From Alloacidobacterium dinghuense (GTDB taxonomy: Bacteria; Acidobacteriota; Terriglobia; Terriglobales; Acidobacteriaceae): 64,000 bases of DNA. The notes below the pieces were generated by a model. The model was not told the DNA's origin, did no database searches, and saw only the letters and a program-made list of their open reading frames with translations. How positions within the stretch are numbered: position 1 is the first letter of the stretch; each line of letters starts with the position of its first letter. This document shows positions 34,601 to 43,149 of this stretch, piece after piece. Position numbers and translations under genes: made by a program. The stretch lies in assembly GCF_014274465.1 (NCBI RefSeq), contig NZ_CP060394.1:4588001-4652000 (forward strand). The letters are read 5' to 3'.

Positions 34601-34673
34601 GCGCAACGGAGTCGCGGCTGGCCAGAAGAAGACCCGCAACGCAGAGACCCCACAAATGGCGACGAATGAGCAT
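31617..34673 (-). CDS. Beta-propeller sensor histidine kinase (HisKA_3 type)
   Basis: 1018 residues from the ATG at 34673 (MLIRRHLWGL, then a signal peptide ending near SVALD). A periplasmic double seven-bladed propeller with many 'G-x-LWIGT-x-x-GL-x-R/F' repeats covers about 30-660, then a Y_Y_Y domain (FRYKLDGLDKDWVDAG, about 700-770), one membrane helix (WFYLLLVASVSLLGYAAY), the dimerisation/phosphoacceptor helix 'EIHDTLAQGF' with His near 828, and a HATPase domain (GQEAITNVVRHAE; DDGRGFE; GLTGMRERAE). This layout resembles periplasmic polysaccharide sensors of Bacteroidetes hybrid systems but lacks the receiver, which is supplied by the separate NarL-type gene. Confidence 0.95.
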   Translation of the reverse strand: MLIRRHLWGLCVAGLLLASRDSVALDPHYPLQHYGYQSWQTDDGLPQNTVHAVLQTRDGYIWLATEAGLVRFDGAQFTVFDRKNTPQLGSDMIYGLFQDEQGALWISTAGGLTRFENGEFKLFSANDGLPANAIWSVYQGRDGSLWVLTNAGLGKLVSGHFQPAVFPQGLSAASTIVEMLDGSLWVNSGNSVLRVDSSGASVVTVIAGGEQIQALASDGHGGIWAGSRSGLRVISSHGTQNTFHLPTGLGSDITCLLGASDGHLWIGTSNGLGEFDGKATRVITTRDGLPGNRITNLFEDRENAIWAATDRGVGRIAKGDVSGLNSKEGLSSSLVLALYEDREGSLWLGTESGGVSILRDRKFTTYTTQDGLTDDLVRSVFQDGKGTLLVGTNSGGVDRYEGGRFASLSTANALSSNVALALTDDAGGNLWVGTPDGLNRINGSRSAVFTSADGLADDFVRSLYTDRNGAVWIGTRHGLSRYENGEFTSYAATDGLGSDLVGVVLEDRDNSYWIGTLGGLTHFANGSFTNFTSAQGLSSNVITSLQLDPDGTLWIGTNGGGLNARVNGKFVNFLPAKALPQDIFGILDDDRGNLWLGSSKGIFRVSKAQLIAMASANAGAISPDVYGTADGMRISECSSGGHPAAWRAKDGTLWFATLRGVTTVDPAHMPVNQVRPLAVIEQVLVDDASSPMTRDFEIGPGHTRLAFQYAGLSFVAPQKVRFRYKLDGLDKDWVDAGTRRIAYYTNIPPGRHTFHVMACNNDGIWSEEDAAFNFRLLPHFYQTYWFYLLLVASVSLLGYAAYRWRVRTVESQFSAVLAERSRIAREIHDTLAQGFVAVSVQLEVVARLLATSTDAAREHLEQARTMTRDCLAEARSSIWNLRSQVSAQNDLASALTQAAERITANSHVKARVKVSGTFRPIDSRIEAELLRIGQEAITNVVRHAEAQHADITLLFQDKLLRMTVKDDGRGFEREPKEQMQNGHFGLTGMRERAEQIGARITVKSERDQGTEIQVEVAI

Positions 34674-34746
34674 GTTTGGTGCGCTACCACGAATACTACA
34701 CACCCATCGGGCGGTGGCACACTCCACCAAAAGGTGGAGAAGGCGT

Positions 34747-35421
34747 CTATCCCTTGCCCCGGCGACGCCTTACCCAGACCTTTTGTGCCGCAGGAGCGCC
34801 GATCGTAAAGCTGCCTTTCGCAGTTTCAATCGCGACCGTCTGATCATAGTTCTTCTTCACGATGCGGACCGCGCCCTGTGGCTCAATCCCTACTTCGTTG
34901 AGAAATTGCAACAGCTTAGGATCCCGCTCATACAAGCTGCACACCGTGTATTCGGTTAGCTCCTTTGCTTCAGAAAGCAACGCGAGACCCTGCCTTCCTC
35001 GCTGCACAGGCGTCTCCGGCAAGACGGAATTCCCATGCGGGCAGGTTCCCTTTTCCCCTAATTTTTCCAGGAGCCGAGCTTCGAAAGCGGGAGATACAGC
35101 ATGCTCCAACCGCTCCGCCTCGTCGTGCACCTCATACCACGGCATCCCAAACATTTCAGACAGCATGCGTTCGATCAGGTGATGCCGAAGAGCCGTACGA
35201 TAAGCAGTTTCTTTCCCCTTCGGCGTTAGCCGGACAATGCCATCTGCCTTTACATCGACAAACCCGTCGCGCTTCAATCGGCGGAGAGCCATCGAGACGG
35301 CTGGTGGAGACACATCGAGCCAGTGTGCAAGTGTGGCGGAAATGACGGTTTGGCCCTCGCTCTCGGCTTCGAGAATCGCCTTAAGGTAGTCTTCTTTGGA
35401 AACGCTGATGAACGTCTTCAC
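34747..35421 (-). CDS. DtxR/MntR-family metal-dependent repressor
   Basis: 224 residues with three domains: an N-terminal winged helix ('EDYLKAILEAESEGQTVISATLAHWLDVSPPAVS', seen in two pieces), a dimerisation/metal domain with 'ALRHHLIERMLSEMFGMPWYEVHDEAERLEHAVS' residues and the 'GTCPHGN' cysteine/histidine site, and a C-terminal SH3-like/FeoA-like domain ('VCSLYERDPKLLQFL', 'IEPQGAVRIVKK'). It has the residues for Fe2+ or Mn2+ binding and should repress metal uptake genes. No transporter is adjacent. It is 74 bp upstream of the kinase on the same strand. Confidence 0.93.
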   Translation of the reverse strand: MKTFISVSKEDYLKAILEAESEGQTVISATLAHWLDVSPPAVSMALRRLKRDGFVDVKADGIVRLTPKGKETAYRTALRHHLIERMLSEMFGMPWYEVHDEAERLEHAVSPAFEARLLEKLGEKGTCPHGNSVLPETPVQRGRQGLALLSEAKELTEYTVCSLYERDPKLLQFLNEVGIEPQGAVRIVKKNYDQTVAIETAKGSFTIGAPAAQKVWVRRRRGKG

Positions 35422-35475
35422 TCAGAGCAGAATACCGTTTGAAGAAGCCCGGAGGCCAGCCTCGGCGTGGGATCG

Positions 35476-36291
35476 CTAGTCACGTTTCTCAGCAATCATT
35501 TGCTGAAATTCCGGCACGTCCTTCAAAATGGCGAATTCCTTGTCTGCGAGCAGCTTCTTGCGGTCATTGAATCCTTCGTCTATCGCCTTGCGCAAATAAA
35601 GCAGCGCTTCGGCCTTTCTGCCTGCCTGGGCATAAGTCTTGGCCAGCAGATAATTGAGTGTCGCAATCTCTTCCGTGGGACCAGTCTCAGCAATTCTCGT
35701 TGCGGGATCGCTATCGAAAACATTGGGATCGAGAGCAAGTGCTGTTCGATAACATTCGGCGCCCTTCTTGAACTTGCCTTCCGCAAGATAGGCCGTACCT
35801 AAATTGCTATAGAACATGGCAGACTTCGGGCTGAGCTTGATGGCCTTCTTGTACGTGTGCTCAGCATCATGGAATTGCTTCTGTCCGTAATACACCGCCC
35901 CCAGATTATTCAGCGCCTCCGGATAAGTCGGCTTCAGCTTGAGAGCCTTCTCATAATCCTTCTGCGCTTCCCGCAAATTGAACATGTGATGGTTCGCTAT
36001 CCCCATTTTGTTCCACAACACAGCCGAATCCATCGGCCCCTGCCGGTAGGCATCGAGGGCGGCAATGTACCGCTGATGCGCCATCATGATGTCTCCCATC
36101 ATCTCCGGACTCAGCGCAAAATGCGGCGCCTCATCCATCGCCTTCACCGGAGGTTGCTGAGCATAACTACCTATGGCGAACAATGACATCGGTGTTTGCG
36201 CCTGAGGCTGCAATGTCAGTGCAAAGAGGAGCGACAAGGCGGCGAGAACTGCGAACGTGTGTGAGGTCACCGAGGAACGAAGGGCTTTCAT
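35476..36291 (-). CDS. Secreted TPR protein
   Basis: 271 residues from the ATG at 36291, selected for GGGGGAGG upstream. A signal peptide (LAALSLLFALTLQPQAQ) precedes a Met/His-rich segment and three to four TPRs: 'AVLWNKMGIANHHMFNLREAQKDYEKAL', 'PEALNNLGAVYYGQKQFHDAEHTYKKAI', 'AMFYSNLGTAYLAEGKFKKGAECYRTAL' (each seen in parts), plus 'LAKTYAQAGRKAEALLYLRKAI'. It is periplasmic and probably a scaffold; partner unknown. 54 bp upstream of the DtxR gene, same strand. Confidence 0.85.
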   Translation of the reverse strand: MKALRSSVTSHTFAVLAALSLLFALTLQPQAQTPMSLFAIGSYAQQPPVKAMDEAPHFALSPEMMGDIMMAHQRYIAALDAYRQGPMDSAVLWNKMGIANHHMFNLREAQKDYEKALKLKPTYPEALNNLGAVYYGQKQFHDAEHTYKKAIKLSPKSAMFYSNLGTAYLAEGKFKKGAECYRTALALDPNVFDSDPATRIAETGPTEEIATLNYLLAKTYAQAGRKAEALLYLRKAIDEGFNDRKKLLADKEFAILKDVPEFQQMIAEKRD

Positions 36292-36865
36292 GACTGCCTC
36301 CCCCTGGACATCTATCCAGATGGATGCCGAAAAACCATTCTGCATCCAGCCAGGCGGCCCGGAAATTTGGGGGTCACAGCCATCTCGTCCGGCAAGCAGC
36401 GACAGGCGGAACGGTGTGGCGTCCGGGTGAACCCGGCCTTTGGGCAAAGATTGTAGCGCGAATCAACGGCAGAAAGCGAACCGACTGAGCGCAAAAATCG
36501 AACTTGGGAACAGCGATTTCTGTCCCCTCGTCATCCTAAGTGCAAGCACCATTTAGGAATCCGTATTCTCCAACGGAGTGAGCCAGGAGCACCAGCTGGC
36601 TTGAAAATGAATCCCTGATCAATAGCCCTACGGCTCGAACATCGGTCACAGAACTTGCTTCCTCCAGGTTGTTCAGCCCATTCCGATAGTGGGTGCCGTC
36701 AACCACAAATCACAAACGACTGCCCTGGGCGCATTCACGCTCCAACGCCGGCATCGAAAGTTGCGCGGCCGGTTTGGTTACTTTTGGTACGCAAAGGAGT
36801 TTTGTCAAAATCGTAACGTCACATTGATGGCATGTTGTTCGAATCAGGCTATCTTGGTCCGCGAG
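36292..36865. other. Divergent intergenic region with long structured leader
   Basis: About 570 bp. The first 190 bp upstream of the TPR gene are GC-rich and full of short complementary arms, for example GGATGC/GCATCC near 36322-36347 on the minus strand, so the message may start with a structured leader. I cannot match it to a known riboswitch. From 36480 to 36865 no gene is supported; a long plus-strand frame from 36689 precedes the membrane protein but has no ribosome site. Confidence 0.3.
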
Positions 36866-37426
36866 ATGCAGACGAAGAGTGACAACCGCCGGTGGCTGTT
36901 TGCCCTTACGCATTGGAACTGGAAAGCTGCTCTGATCACTGCAATTTTCCGCGGCGCGGCATGTATTGCAGCGCTACGGCATGTCCATCCGCATGAGCGG
37001 CAGCACTTCAGTGCCGTCGAGATGATTTATGTGTTGCTGACTGCGGGTATTTTCTCAGCATGGCAGCAGCAAGCGCTCGTCATCAAGCCCCGTTACTGCG
37101 CGTGGACAGTCGTGGTGGTCCTCGTCCCACTTACTTCGCTGGGCCTGGATGCAGTCTTACATTCGCTGCTGGACCACGTCGACGCGCATGCTCTCGGTAT
37201 CGGCGCGCTCATCTTCACGCTGGTTTCTGCGATGTTTCATTGGCATGCCATGGAAAGTGGAGCCATGCTCGTCGGAAAGCAGAGCCGCTCTCTCTCATCC
37301 GATCTCAAACAGTTGCCCGGCCTGCTGCTTTCCTTCGTCACTGCGCCAATAATCTGGCTACGGGAACTGCGCGTCGCGAACCCAATCGACGCGGTCGAAG
37401 AGAACGACCTCGAAGCCGCCGCGTAA
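36866..37426 (+). CDS. Membrane protein of unknown function
   Basis: 186 residues from the ATG at 36866 (CGCGAG upstream; a frame extends further up to 36689 but is not protein-like). Four membrane segments are visible: 'AALITAIFRGAACIAAL', 'VEMIYVLLTAGIFSAWQQQAL', 'WTVVVVLVPLTSLGLDAVLHSLL' and 'HALGIGALIFTLVSAMFHWHAM', followed by a re-entrant or fifth segment 'LPGLLLSFVTAPIIWL'. The many histidines in 'RHVHPHERQHF' and 'LDHVDAHALG' could bind metal. The acidic C-terminus (VEENDLEAAA) is cytoplasmic. I do not recognise the family. Closed by the terminator at 37433. Confidence 0.65.
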   Translation: MQTKSDNRRWLFALTHWNWKAALITAIFRGAACIAALRHVHPHERQHFSAVEMIYVLLTAGIFSAWQQQALVIKPRYCAWTVVVVLVPLTSLGLDAVLHSLLDHVDAHALGIGALIFTLVSAMFHWHAMESGAMLVGKQSRSLSSDLKQLPGLLLSFVTAPIIWLRELRVANPIDAVEENDLEAAA

Positions 37427-37432
37427 GAAGTG

Positions 37433-37457
37433 GAGCAGCAACCAGCCGCTCTTTTTT
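37433..37457 (+). terminator. Rho-independent terminator after the membrane protein
   Basis: GAGCAGC and GCCGCTC (one A-C mismatch) with a 5-nt loop, followed by six T. It ends at the stop codon of the convergent lysine-rich gene. Confidence 0.65.
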
Positions 37458-37726
37458 CAGGCAGCCTTGCTCGACTTCTTCGCCGAGCTTTTCTTTTTCG
37501 TACTTTTCTTTTTAGCGCTTTTTTTCTTAGGTGGACTCGGAACCTTAGCCCCCGCCTTGCGCGCCTCCGAAAGGCCAATAGCAATAGCTTGCTTGCGACT
37601 CGTGACCTTTTTCTTGCTGCGGCCGCTCTTCAGTTTTCCCTTTTTCATGGCGCGCATCTCGCGCTCAACGGACTTCGAGGCCGCCGTCCCATATTTACGG
37701 CTGCTCGCCTTCTTTTTAGTCGGCAT
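37457..37726 (-). CDS. Small lysine-rich DUF6496-like protein
   Basis: 89 residues from the ATG at 37726, selected for AGGAGGAGAG. The first half has 'RKYGTAASKSVEREMRAMKKGKLKSG' in two blocks and 'KKVTSRKQAIAIGLSEARKAG', the core of a widespread small family found in acidobacteria and proteobacteria. The C-terminal 30 residues are a KKKS/KKSA low-complexity tail. Very basic, so nucleic-acid binding is likely; function not established. It lies 55 bp downstream of purF on the same strand. Confidence 0.8.
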   Translation of the reverse strand: MPTKKKASSRKYGTAASKSVEREMRAMKKGKLKSGRSKKKVTSRKQAIAIGLSEARKAGAKVPSPPKKKSAKKKSTKKKSSAKKSSKAA

Positions 37727-37781
37727 GGACTCTCCTCCTGAAGATGGGAAGCAGCAGATGTGCGGTGGGTTGCGTGTCAGT

Positions 37782-39302
37782 TTACTGCGCGACGACTGCA
37801 GGCAGAATGTCTTCCGCGTCCACCCATTGCGTAGGATAGTTCCCCGTGTAACACGCAACGCAGAAGTGATTGCCCTCACCGCCCTCGCATGCCTTCTGTA
37901 ACCCTTCTAGTGACAAATAAGCAAGCGAGTCAGCTTCAATGAAGCGACGAATCTCTTCGATGGAATTATTGGCTGCGATCAATTCCTGTTTACGAGGCGT
38001 ATCCACGCCGTAGAAACAGGGCGAGATCGTTGGCGGGCAACTGATGCGCAAGTGAACTTCCTTCGCACCCGCCGAGCGCACCATGCGCACAATCTTTCTG
38101 CTCGTAGTCCCGCGAATAATCGAGTCGTCGATCAGGATGATGCGCTTGCCTTCAAGCAGATTGCGGACAGGATTCAGCTTGAGCTTCACGCCAAAGTCGC
38201 GCACGCGCTGTTCCGGTTCAATAAACGTCCGGCCCACATAGTGATTTCGAATCAGCCCGAAACGAAACGGCAAGCCGCTCTCAGCCGCATAACCAATCGC
38301 AGCCGTAACACCGCTGTCCGGCACAGGAACCACGAGATCAGCATCCACATGCGACTCGCGCACCAGCTGACGTCCCATTTCTTCGCGGCTCTCCTGCACC
38401 CACCGATTGAAGATCTTGCTGTCCGGCCGCGCAAAGTAGACATGCTCGAAAATGCAACTCGATTGCGGAATGCCCGTCGAATAGTGCCGTGAGGTGACAC
38501 CGTCGCGCGTAACCATGACAAGTTCGCCCGGCTGCACGTCCCGCTCAAATTTGGCTCGGAGCAAGTCGAAGGCGCAGGTCTCCGAAGCAAAGACAATCGT
38601 ATCCGGACCATCCGGATTCGTAATGCGCCCCATCGACAACGGACGGAAGCCCCGCGGATCGCGCGCCGCAAACACCCGGTCACGCGTCATCATAACGATC
38701 GAGAAGGCCCCATCAACCTGGCGCAATGAATCCGCGATCGCATCAACCAGTGTGCCTGCCTTCGAGTGCGCAATCAGCTGCACGATAATTTCGGAGTCAC
38801 TCGTAGTCTGAAAGAACGCGCCTTCGCGTTCGAGCTTCGCGCGCACATTGCCAAGGTTTACCAGATTGCCATTGTGCGCAATCGCAATAAGCCCCTTGGT
38901 CGAATCCACACGAATCGGCTGCGCATTCAAAAGCGCCGAATCGCCGGTCGTCGAGTAGCGCGTGTGGCCAATAGCCATGTCACCATGCAGCTTTGCGAGA
39001 ACTTCTTCCGTAAAGATGTCGGCTACAAGACCCATTCCCTTGATGTTTGAAAGATTCGTGCCATCGGCAGTCGCTATCCCAGCAGACTCCTGCCCACGAT
39101 GCTGCAAAGCATAGAGCCCGAGATAGACCTGGCGCGACGCATCTGGATGGCCGTGGACCGCTACGACGCCGCACTCCTCGCGCAGCTTGTCATCCTGCGT
39201 GCTATCCGGGTGCCCCGGAGCCTGGCCTGAACTCGTCGAAGGGTTCGTGGAGCTAACCCGGGTTTCTTCCTCGGAAATGCCTTCGATCAGCAAACCGCTC
39301 AC
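37782..39302 (-). CDS. purF: Amidophosphoribosyltransferase (purine biosynthesis)
   Basis: 506 residues. PurF makes 5-phosphoribosylamine from PRPP and glutamine. The catalytic cysteine, exposed after propeptide cleavage, is C44 (REECGVVAV). The glutaminase domain has 'GHTRYSTTG' and 'AHNGNLVN', the PRPP loop is '[17 protein letters not shown]', and 'ISCPP' plus '[10 protein letters not shown]' are iron-sulfur cysteines of the B. subtilis type. The start is a GTG overlapping the purL stop (GTGA). The 43-residue propeptide is much longer than usual and its middle (NPSTSSGQA) is encoded by a dispersed repeat. Confidence 0.97.
   Translation of the reverse strand: MSGLLIEGISEEETRVSSTNPSTSSGQAPGHPDSTQDDKLREECGVVAVHGHPDASRQVYLGLYALQHRGQESAGIATADGTNLSNIKGMGLVADIFTEEVLAKLHGDMAIGHTRYSTTGDSALLNAQPIRVDSTKGLIAIAHNGNLVNLGNVRAKLEREGAFFQTTSDSEIIVQLIAHSKAGTLVDAIADSLRQVDGAFSIVMMTRDRVFAARDPRGFRPLSMGRITNPDGPDTIVFASETCAFDLLRAKFERDVQPGELVMVTRDGVTSRHYSTGIPQSSCIFEHVYFARPDSKIFNRWVQESREEMGRQLVRESHVDADLVVPVPDSGVTAAIGYAAESGLPFRFGLIRNHYVGRTFIEPEQRVRDFGVKLKLNPVRNLLEGKRIILIDDSIIRGTTSRKIVRMVRSAGAKEVHLRISCPPTISPCFYGVDTPRKQELIAANNSIEEIRRFIEADSLAYLSLEGLQKACEGGEGNHFCVACYTGNYPTQWVDAEDILPAVVAQ
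39188..39243. repeat. Dispersed repeat embedded in the purF propeptide
   Basis: On the plus strand: TGTCATCCTGCG (39188), GGGTGCCCC (39208-39216) and CCTGAACTCGTCGAAGGG (39226-39243). The first two blocks recur in the same order at 59105 and 59169. Reverse translation gives the STSSGQA peptide that such repeats produce when they land in coding DNA. Confidence 0.6.
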
Positions 39303-41635
39303 GCAAGCACCTCATCGTAAAGTTTGGCTTCAAGAGCGTTGGACCACACATGCCGCAATCCCTTCACACTTTCGGTGATTACCGCTCTGCCATTGACCTC
39401 GATGCGGAAATGATCTTTCGTCGTCTCACCCACGTCCTGCACCAGCAGGCCTGCATACTTGCCGACAACAGCTTTAATCTTCGCAACATCTGAAGCGTCG
39501 CAGGTAACGATGACTTGCGTCGGCGTCTCGCCAAAAAGCTGCCACGCAACCGGAAGGTCCGGCCCTTCGAGAAGATGTGCGCTCACGCCAACACCATCCC
39601 CAAAGGCGCCTTCACCCAGCGCAACGGCAATGCCGCCGTCAGAAATGTCGCGCGCCGAATGCAGCAGTCTCAAATCCGCCAACTCCGCCAGACATTTCTG
39701 CAGTGCCGCCTCCACGCTCAGATCAAGAGCCGGCGGCGTCCCCCAGATTTCCCCAAGCACCGTCTTGGCATATTCCGAAGAACCGAATTCCCGCATGCGC
39801 TCTTCAATCGTCGGCAGTTTCGCCTGGCCGATAACCAGAACGATGTCACCCGCTTTCTGAAAATCTGCCGGAACCGCCTTCGTTACATCTTCAATCAGAC
39901 CAACAATTCCAAGCACAGGCGTCGGATAAATGCCTTCGCCACGCGTCTCGTTGTAGAGCGAAACGTTTCCGCCCGTGATCGGCGTGCCCAGCGCGATGCA
40001 AGCCTCCGAGATGCCGTCTATAGCCGCCGAAAGTTGCGCCATGATCTCCGGCTTCTCTGGATTGCCGAAGTTCAGACAGTTCGTCGCCGCAATCGGAGTC
40101 GCTCCTGTGCAAGCCACTTTGCGCGCCGCTTCCGCAACCGCATGTTGCGCACCCAGCTTCGGATTGAGATAGCACCACCGCCCATTGCCGTCGAGCGCCA
40201 TCGCCAGCCCGCGCTTTGTTCCCTTGATTCGCATCACGCCGCCTTCGCCGCCCGGCCCCTGCACCGTGTTCGTCTGCACCATCGAATCGTACTGCTCATG
40301 CACCCACCGCTTCGAGCACACATTGCTGGAAGCAAGCAGCGTACGCAGATCATCGGTGTAGTTACGTGTCGAAGTCTTATCCTCGTACCCGAGTTTTGCT
40401 AACGCACTCTTCGTCGGTTCCGCGGGAACCGGAGCATTCCACTCGCCCACAGGACGGTGGTACACAGGCGCATCATCCGTAAGCGACTGATTCGGAATAT
40501 CCGCGAACAGCTCACCATGGTGCAGAATGCGCAGTCGCGGCTCCGGAATCACCGTGCCGACGACAGTCGCATCCAGTCCCCACTTGGCGAAGACATCGAG
40601 CACTTCCTGCTCGCGGCCCTTGTCGGCGACGAGCAGCATGCGCTCCTGCGACTCGCTGAGCATCATTTCATAGGCGGTCATGCCGGTTTCGCGCTGCGGG
40701 ACGTGATCCAGATTCATTTTGAGTCCGACACCGCCGCGCGCTCCCATTTCGCAACTCGAAGAGGTGAGCCCGGCCGCACCCATGTCCTGAATACCGACAA
40801 TCGCACCAGTCTTCATCGCTTCGAGGCAAGCCTCAAGCAGCAGCTTCTCCATAAATGGGTCGCCCACCTGCACATTCGGCCGCTTCTGCTCTGAACCTTC
40901 CTTGAACTCTTCGCTGGCCATCGTCGCGCCATGAATGCCGTCGCGGCCAGTCTTGGCCCCGACATAAATCACCGGATTCCCAACGCCCGTAGCCTTCGCG
41001 TAGAAAATCTCATCGCGCCGCACCAGCCCCAACGCAAAGGCATTCACCAGCGGATTCCCCGAGTAACACTCTTCGAATCGTGTCTCGCCGCCAAGGTTTG
41101 GAACGCCAAAGCAATTGCCATATCCCGCGATGCCGTGCACCACTCCTTCAACAATCGAGTGATTCTTATGCACGATCTCCCGCGGCGTATCCTTGTCTTC
41201 CGAAATTGGCCCGAAGCGCAGCGAATCCATCACCGCCAGTGGGCGCGCTCCCATGGTGAAAATGTCGCGTAGAATGCCACCGACGCCGGTTGCCGCTCCC
41301 TGAAACGGCTCAATATACGAGGGATGATTGTGCGACTCGATCTTGAAAGCGCAGGCCCAGCCATCGCCCACGTCGATAATGCCGGCGTTCTCACCCGGCC
41401 CTTGCACCACGCGATCGCTCTTGGTCGGCAGCCGCCGCAGATGCACGCGCGACGACTTATAGGAGCAGTGCTCGCTCCACATAACGCTATAGATACCAAG
41501 CTCCGTTAGGCTCGGCGTACGCCCCAGAGCGGCCGTAATCCGCTCGTATTCATCCGGTGTAATGCTGTGTTGAGCCAAAAGCTCAGGGGTTACCGAGGCA
41601 GCTTGTGGAGCTACAGGGAGAGATTCTGATTTCAT
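39299..41635 (-). CDS. purL: Phosphoribosylformylglycinamidine synthase subunit PurL
   Basis: 778 residues from the ATG at 41635, the length of small-type PurL, which works with PurQ and PurS (not in the window). Recognisable are '[16 protein letters not shown]' with the catalytic His, '[14 protein letters not shown]', '[20 protein letters not shown]', '[14 protein letters not shown]', '[15 protein letters not shown]' and '[14 protein letters not shown]'. It converts FGAR to FGAM with ATP and ammonia in step four of purine synthesis. It is translated ahead of purF with a 4-bp overlap. It is divergent from the arsR-like gene. Confidence 0.97.
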   Translation of the reverse strand: MKSESLPVAPQAASVTPELLAQHSITPDEYERITAALGRTPSLTELGIYSVMWSEHCSYKSSRVHLRRLPTKSDRVVQGPGENAGIIDVGDGWACAFKIESHNHPSYIEPFQGAATGVGGILRDIFTMGARPLAVMDSLRFGPISEDKDTPREIVHKNHSIVEGVVHGIAGYGNCFGVPNLGGETRFEECYSGNPLVNAFALGLVRRDEIFYAKATGVGNPVIYVGAKTGRDGIHGATMASEEFKEGSEQKRPNVQVGDPFMEKLLLEACLEAMKTGAIVGIQDMGAAGLTSSSCEMGARGGVGLKMNLDHVPQRETGMTAYEMMLSESQERMLLVADKGREQEVLDVFAKWGLDATVVGTVIPEPRLRILHHGELFADIPNQSLTDDAPVYHRPVGEWNAPVPAEPTKSALAKLGYEDKTSTRNYTDDLRTLLASSNVCSKRWVHEQYDSMVQTNTVQGPGGEGGVMRIKGTKRGLAMALDGNGRWCYLNPKLGAQHAVAEAARKVACTGATPIAATNCLNFGNPEKPEIMAQLSAAIDGISEACIALGTPITGGNVSLYNETRGEGIYPTPVLGIVGLIEDVTKAVPADFQKAGDIVLVIGQAKLPTIEERMREFGSSEYAKTVLGEIWGTPPALDLSVEAALQKCLAELADLRLLHSARDISDGGIAVALGEGAFGDGVGVSAHLLEGPDLPVAWQLFGETPTQVIVTCDASDVAKIKAVVGKYAGLLVQDVGETTKDHFRIEVNGRAVITESVKGLRHVWSNALEAKLYDEVLA

Positions 41636-41741
41636 GACGGTTACTTCTATATTGTCGCATGGATGAGTGAGCCAAGGCCGCCCCGGAATGCCCTGAGAAC
41701 CCCCGTCCTGACAAGCGTCGAAAAATTCCTGAAGAGCACCC

Positions 41742-41783
41742 TTGACATATCTCGTCACCTTTGCATATAACCTATACGTTATA
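41742..41783 (+). promoter_or_regulatory. Sigma70-type promoter with overlapping palindrome
   Basis: TTGACA (41742-41747), 18-bp spacer, TATAAC (41766-41771). The -10 box is also the left arm of TATAAC-N6-GTTATA (41766-41783). Such a dyad over the -10 of an arsR-type gene is the usual autoregulatory operator. The start codon is at 41805. Confidence 0.6.
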
Positions 41784-41804
41784 TAACCATGATGTTATAA
41801 AGAG

Positions 41805-42164
41805 ATGACTTCAGCAAATCTGGATGCAACATTTTCGGCCCTTGCTGACCCCACCCGGAGAGCAATTCTCGCTCGTCTCGCCGATGGCGAAGCCTCGGTG
41901 ATGGAACTGGCTGAGCCATTCGCCATGAGCCAGCCCGCCATCTCCAGGCACCTCAAAGTGTTGGAGCGCGCCGGCCTCATCTCGCGCGGACGCGATGCAC
42001 AGCGGCGGCCATGCCGCGTTGAAATCGAGCCCCTGGTCGAGGCAACTGACTGGCTGGAGGGCTATCGCAACACACTCGAAAGCAGCTTTCAGCGTCTCGA
42101 TGCGCTGCTCGAAGAAATGAAAGCGAAGGAAAAGAGAGCGAGACATACCCGTCCCAGGAGATAA
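41805..42164 (+). CDS. ArsR-family transcriptional regulator
   Basis: 119 residues. The winged helix covers about 8-85: 'FSALADPTRRAILARLADGE', 'MSQPAISRHLKVLERAGLIS' as recognition helix, 'RDAQRRPCRVEIEP' as wing. Metal-site cysteines of the ArsR/SmtB type are absent. It belongs to the group that is routinely paired with AHSA1-domain proteins, the next gene 3 bp downstream. Probable repressor of this trio through the dyad at 41766. Confidence 0.93.
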   Translation: MTSANLDATFSALADPTRRAILARLADGEASVMELAEPFAMSQPAISRHLKVLERAGLISRGRDAQRRPCRVEIEPLVEATDWLEGYRNTLESSFQRLDALLEEMKAKEKRARHTRPRR

Positions 42165-42167
42165 ATC

Positions 42168-42650
42168 ATGAAGAATACCGGAACCCTGCAAGTGACCACG
42201 CCGAACGACCGCGAAATTGTCCTCACGCGGGTCTTCAATGCACCGCGCCATCTGGTCTTCGAAGCATTCAGCAAACCTGAACTGCTCAAACGCTGGTTTG
42301 GGCCACACGGCTGGTCTTTGCCAGTCTGCGAAGTTGACTTCAGAGTAGGCGGAGGCTTTCGCTTCGTCATGCGTGGCCCCGACGGCCAGGAGATGGGCAT
42401 GCGCGGAACCTACAAAGAGATCACGCCGCCAGAAGGTTCCGTGCACATGGAGTCGTTCGACGACTTCCCCGGCAGCGAGTCGCAGGTAACATCCGTTTTC
42501 GTCGAGAAAGATGGCAAAACGACGATGACCGCCACGGTGCTGTATGCCTCGAAAGAAGTCCGCGACGCCGTCATCAAGTCAGGCATGGAGCACGGAGCAG
42601 CCGAAACCTACGACCGTCTCGCGGAAATGCTCGAACCAAAAGCCGCCTGA
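42168..42650 (+). CDS. AHSA1/SRPBCC-domain protein
   Basis: 160 residues. START-like fold: '[30 protein letters not shown]', '[21 protein letters not shown]', '[23 protein letters not shown]' and the closing helix '[17 protein letters not shown]' (each as separate blocks). These proteins bind hydrophobic small molecules; partners with ArsR are of unknown function. It is cytosolic. Follows the regulator by 3 bp, so translation is probably coupled. Confidence 0.92.
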   Translation: MKNTGTLQVTTPNDREIVLTRVFNAPRHLVFEAFSKPELLKRWFGPHGWSLPVCEVDFRVGGGFRFVMRGPDGQEMGMRGTYKEITPPEGSVHMESFDDFPGSESQVTSVFVEKDGKTTMTATVLYASKEVRDAVIKSGMEHGAAETYDRLAEMLEPKAA

Positions 42651-42675
42651 CAAACCCCACTCTAAGGAGACTCCT

Positions 42676-43149
42676 ATGCAGAAAATCACGCCATTCTTGT
42701 GGTTCGACGACAAGGCAGAGGAGGCAATGCATTTTTATGTCTCCATCTTCAAGAACTCGAAAATCGGCACCATCAGCCGCTACGGAGACGCAGGCCCCGG
42801 CCCGAAAGGCTCTGCCATGTCCGTCACCTTCGAGCTCGAAGGCCAGCCATTCATGGCCTTGAACGGCGGCCCTTACTACAAGCTCTCGCCCGCCATTTCG
42901 CTCTTCGTAAACTGCGAAACGCAGGAAGAAGTCGATGAACTATGGGCGAAGCTCACCGCTGGCGGAAAAGAAGACCACTGCGGCTGGCTGGTCGACAAAT
43001 ACGGGTTGTCGTGGCAGATCATCCCGAGGGCGCTCGGCGAAATGCTGAGTGACCCGGATCCCGAAAAATCGCAAAGAACTATGAAGGCCATGCTGCAGAT
43101 GGGCAAGATCGATATCGCGGCTCTGAAACGAGCCTACGAAGGCAGTTAA
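42676..43149 (+). CDS. PhnB-like VOC-family protein
   Basis: 157 residues from the ATG at 42676 (AAGGAGAC upstream). '[28 protein letters not shown]', '[17 protein letters not shown]' and '[23 protein letters not shown]' are the line of the PhnB/3-demethylubiquinone-methyltransferase-like VOC domain (not a real methyltransferase). The common ArsR-AHSA1-PhnB trio is thus complete here. Catalytic role unknown. Its stop overlaps the stop region of the opposing mmuM gene. Confidence 0.92.
   Translation: MQKITPFLWFDDKAEEAMHFYVSIFKNSKIGTISRYGDAGPGPKGSAMSVTFELEGQPFMALNGGPYYKLSPAISLFVNCETQEEVDELWAKLTAGGKEDHCGWLVDKYGLSWQIIPRALGEMLSDPDPEKSQRTMKAMLQMGKIDIAALKRAYEGS

Noticed and set aside
36300-36480. 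Cyclic-di-GMP or cobalamin riboswitch before the TPR gene
   Set aside because: The conserved cores of those riboswitches are not present.
39515-40402. Long plus-strand frame inside purL
   Set aside because: Arg-rich shadow of purL with no ribosome site or recognisable motif.
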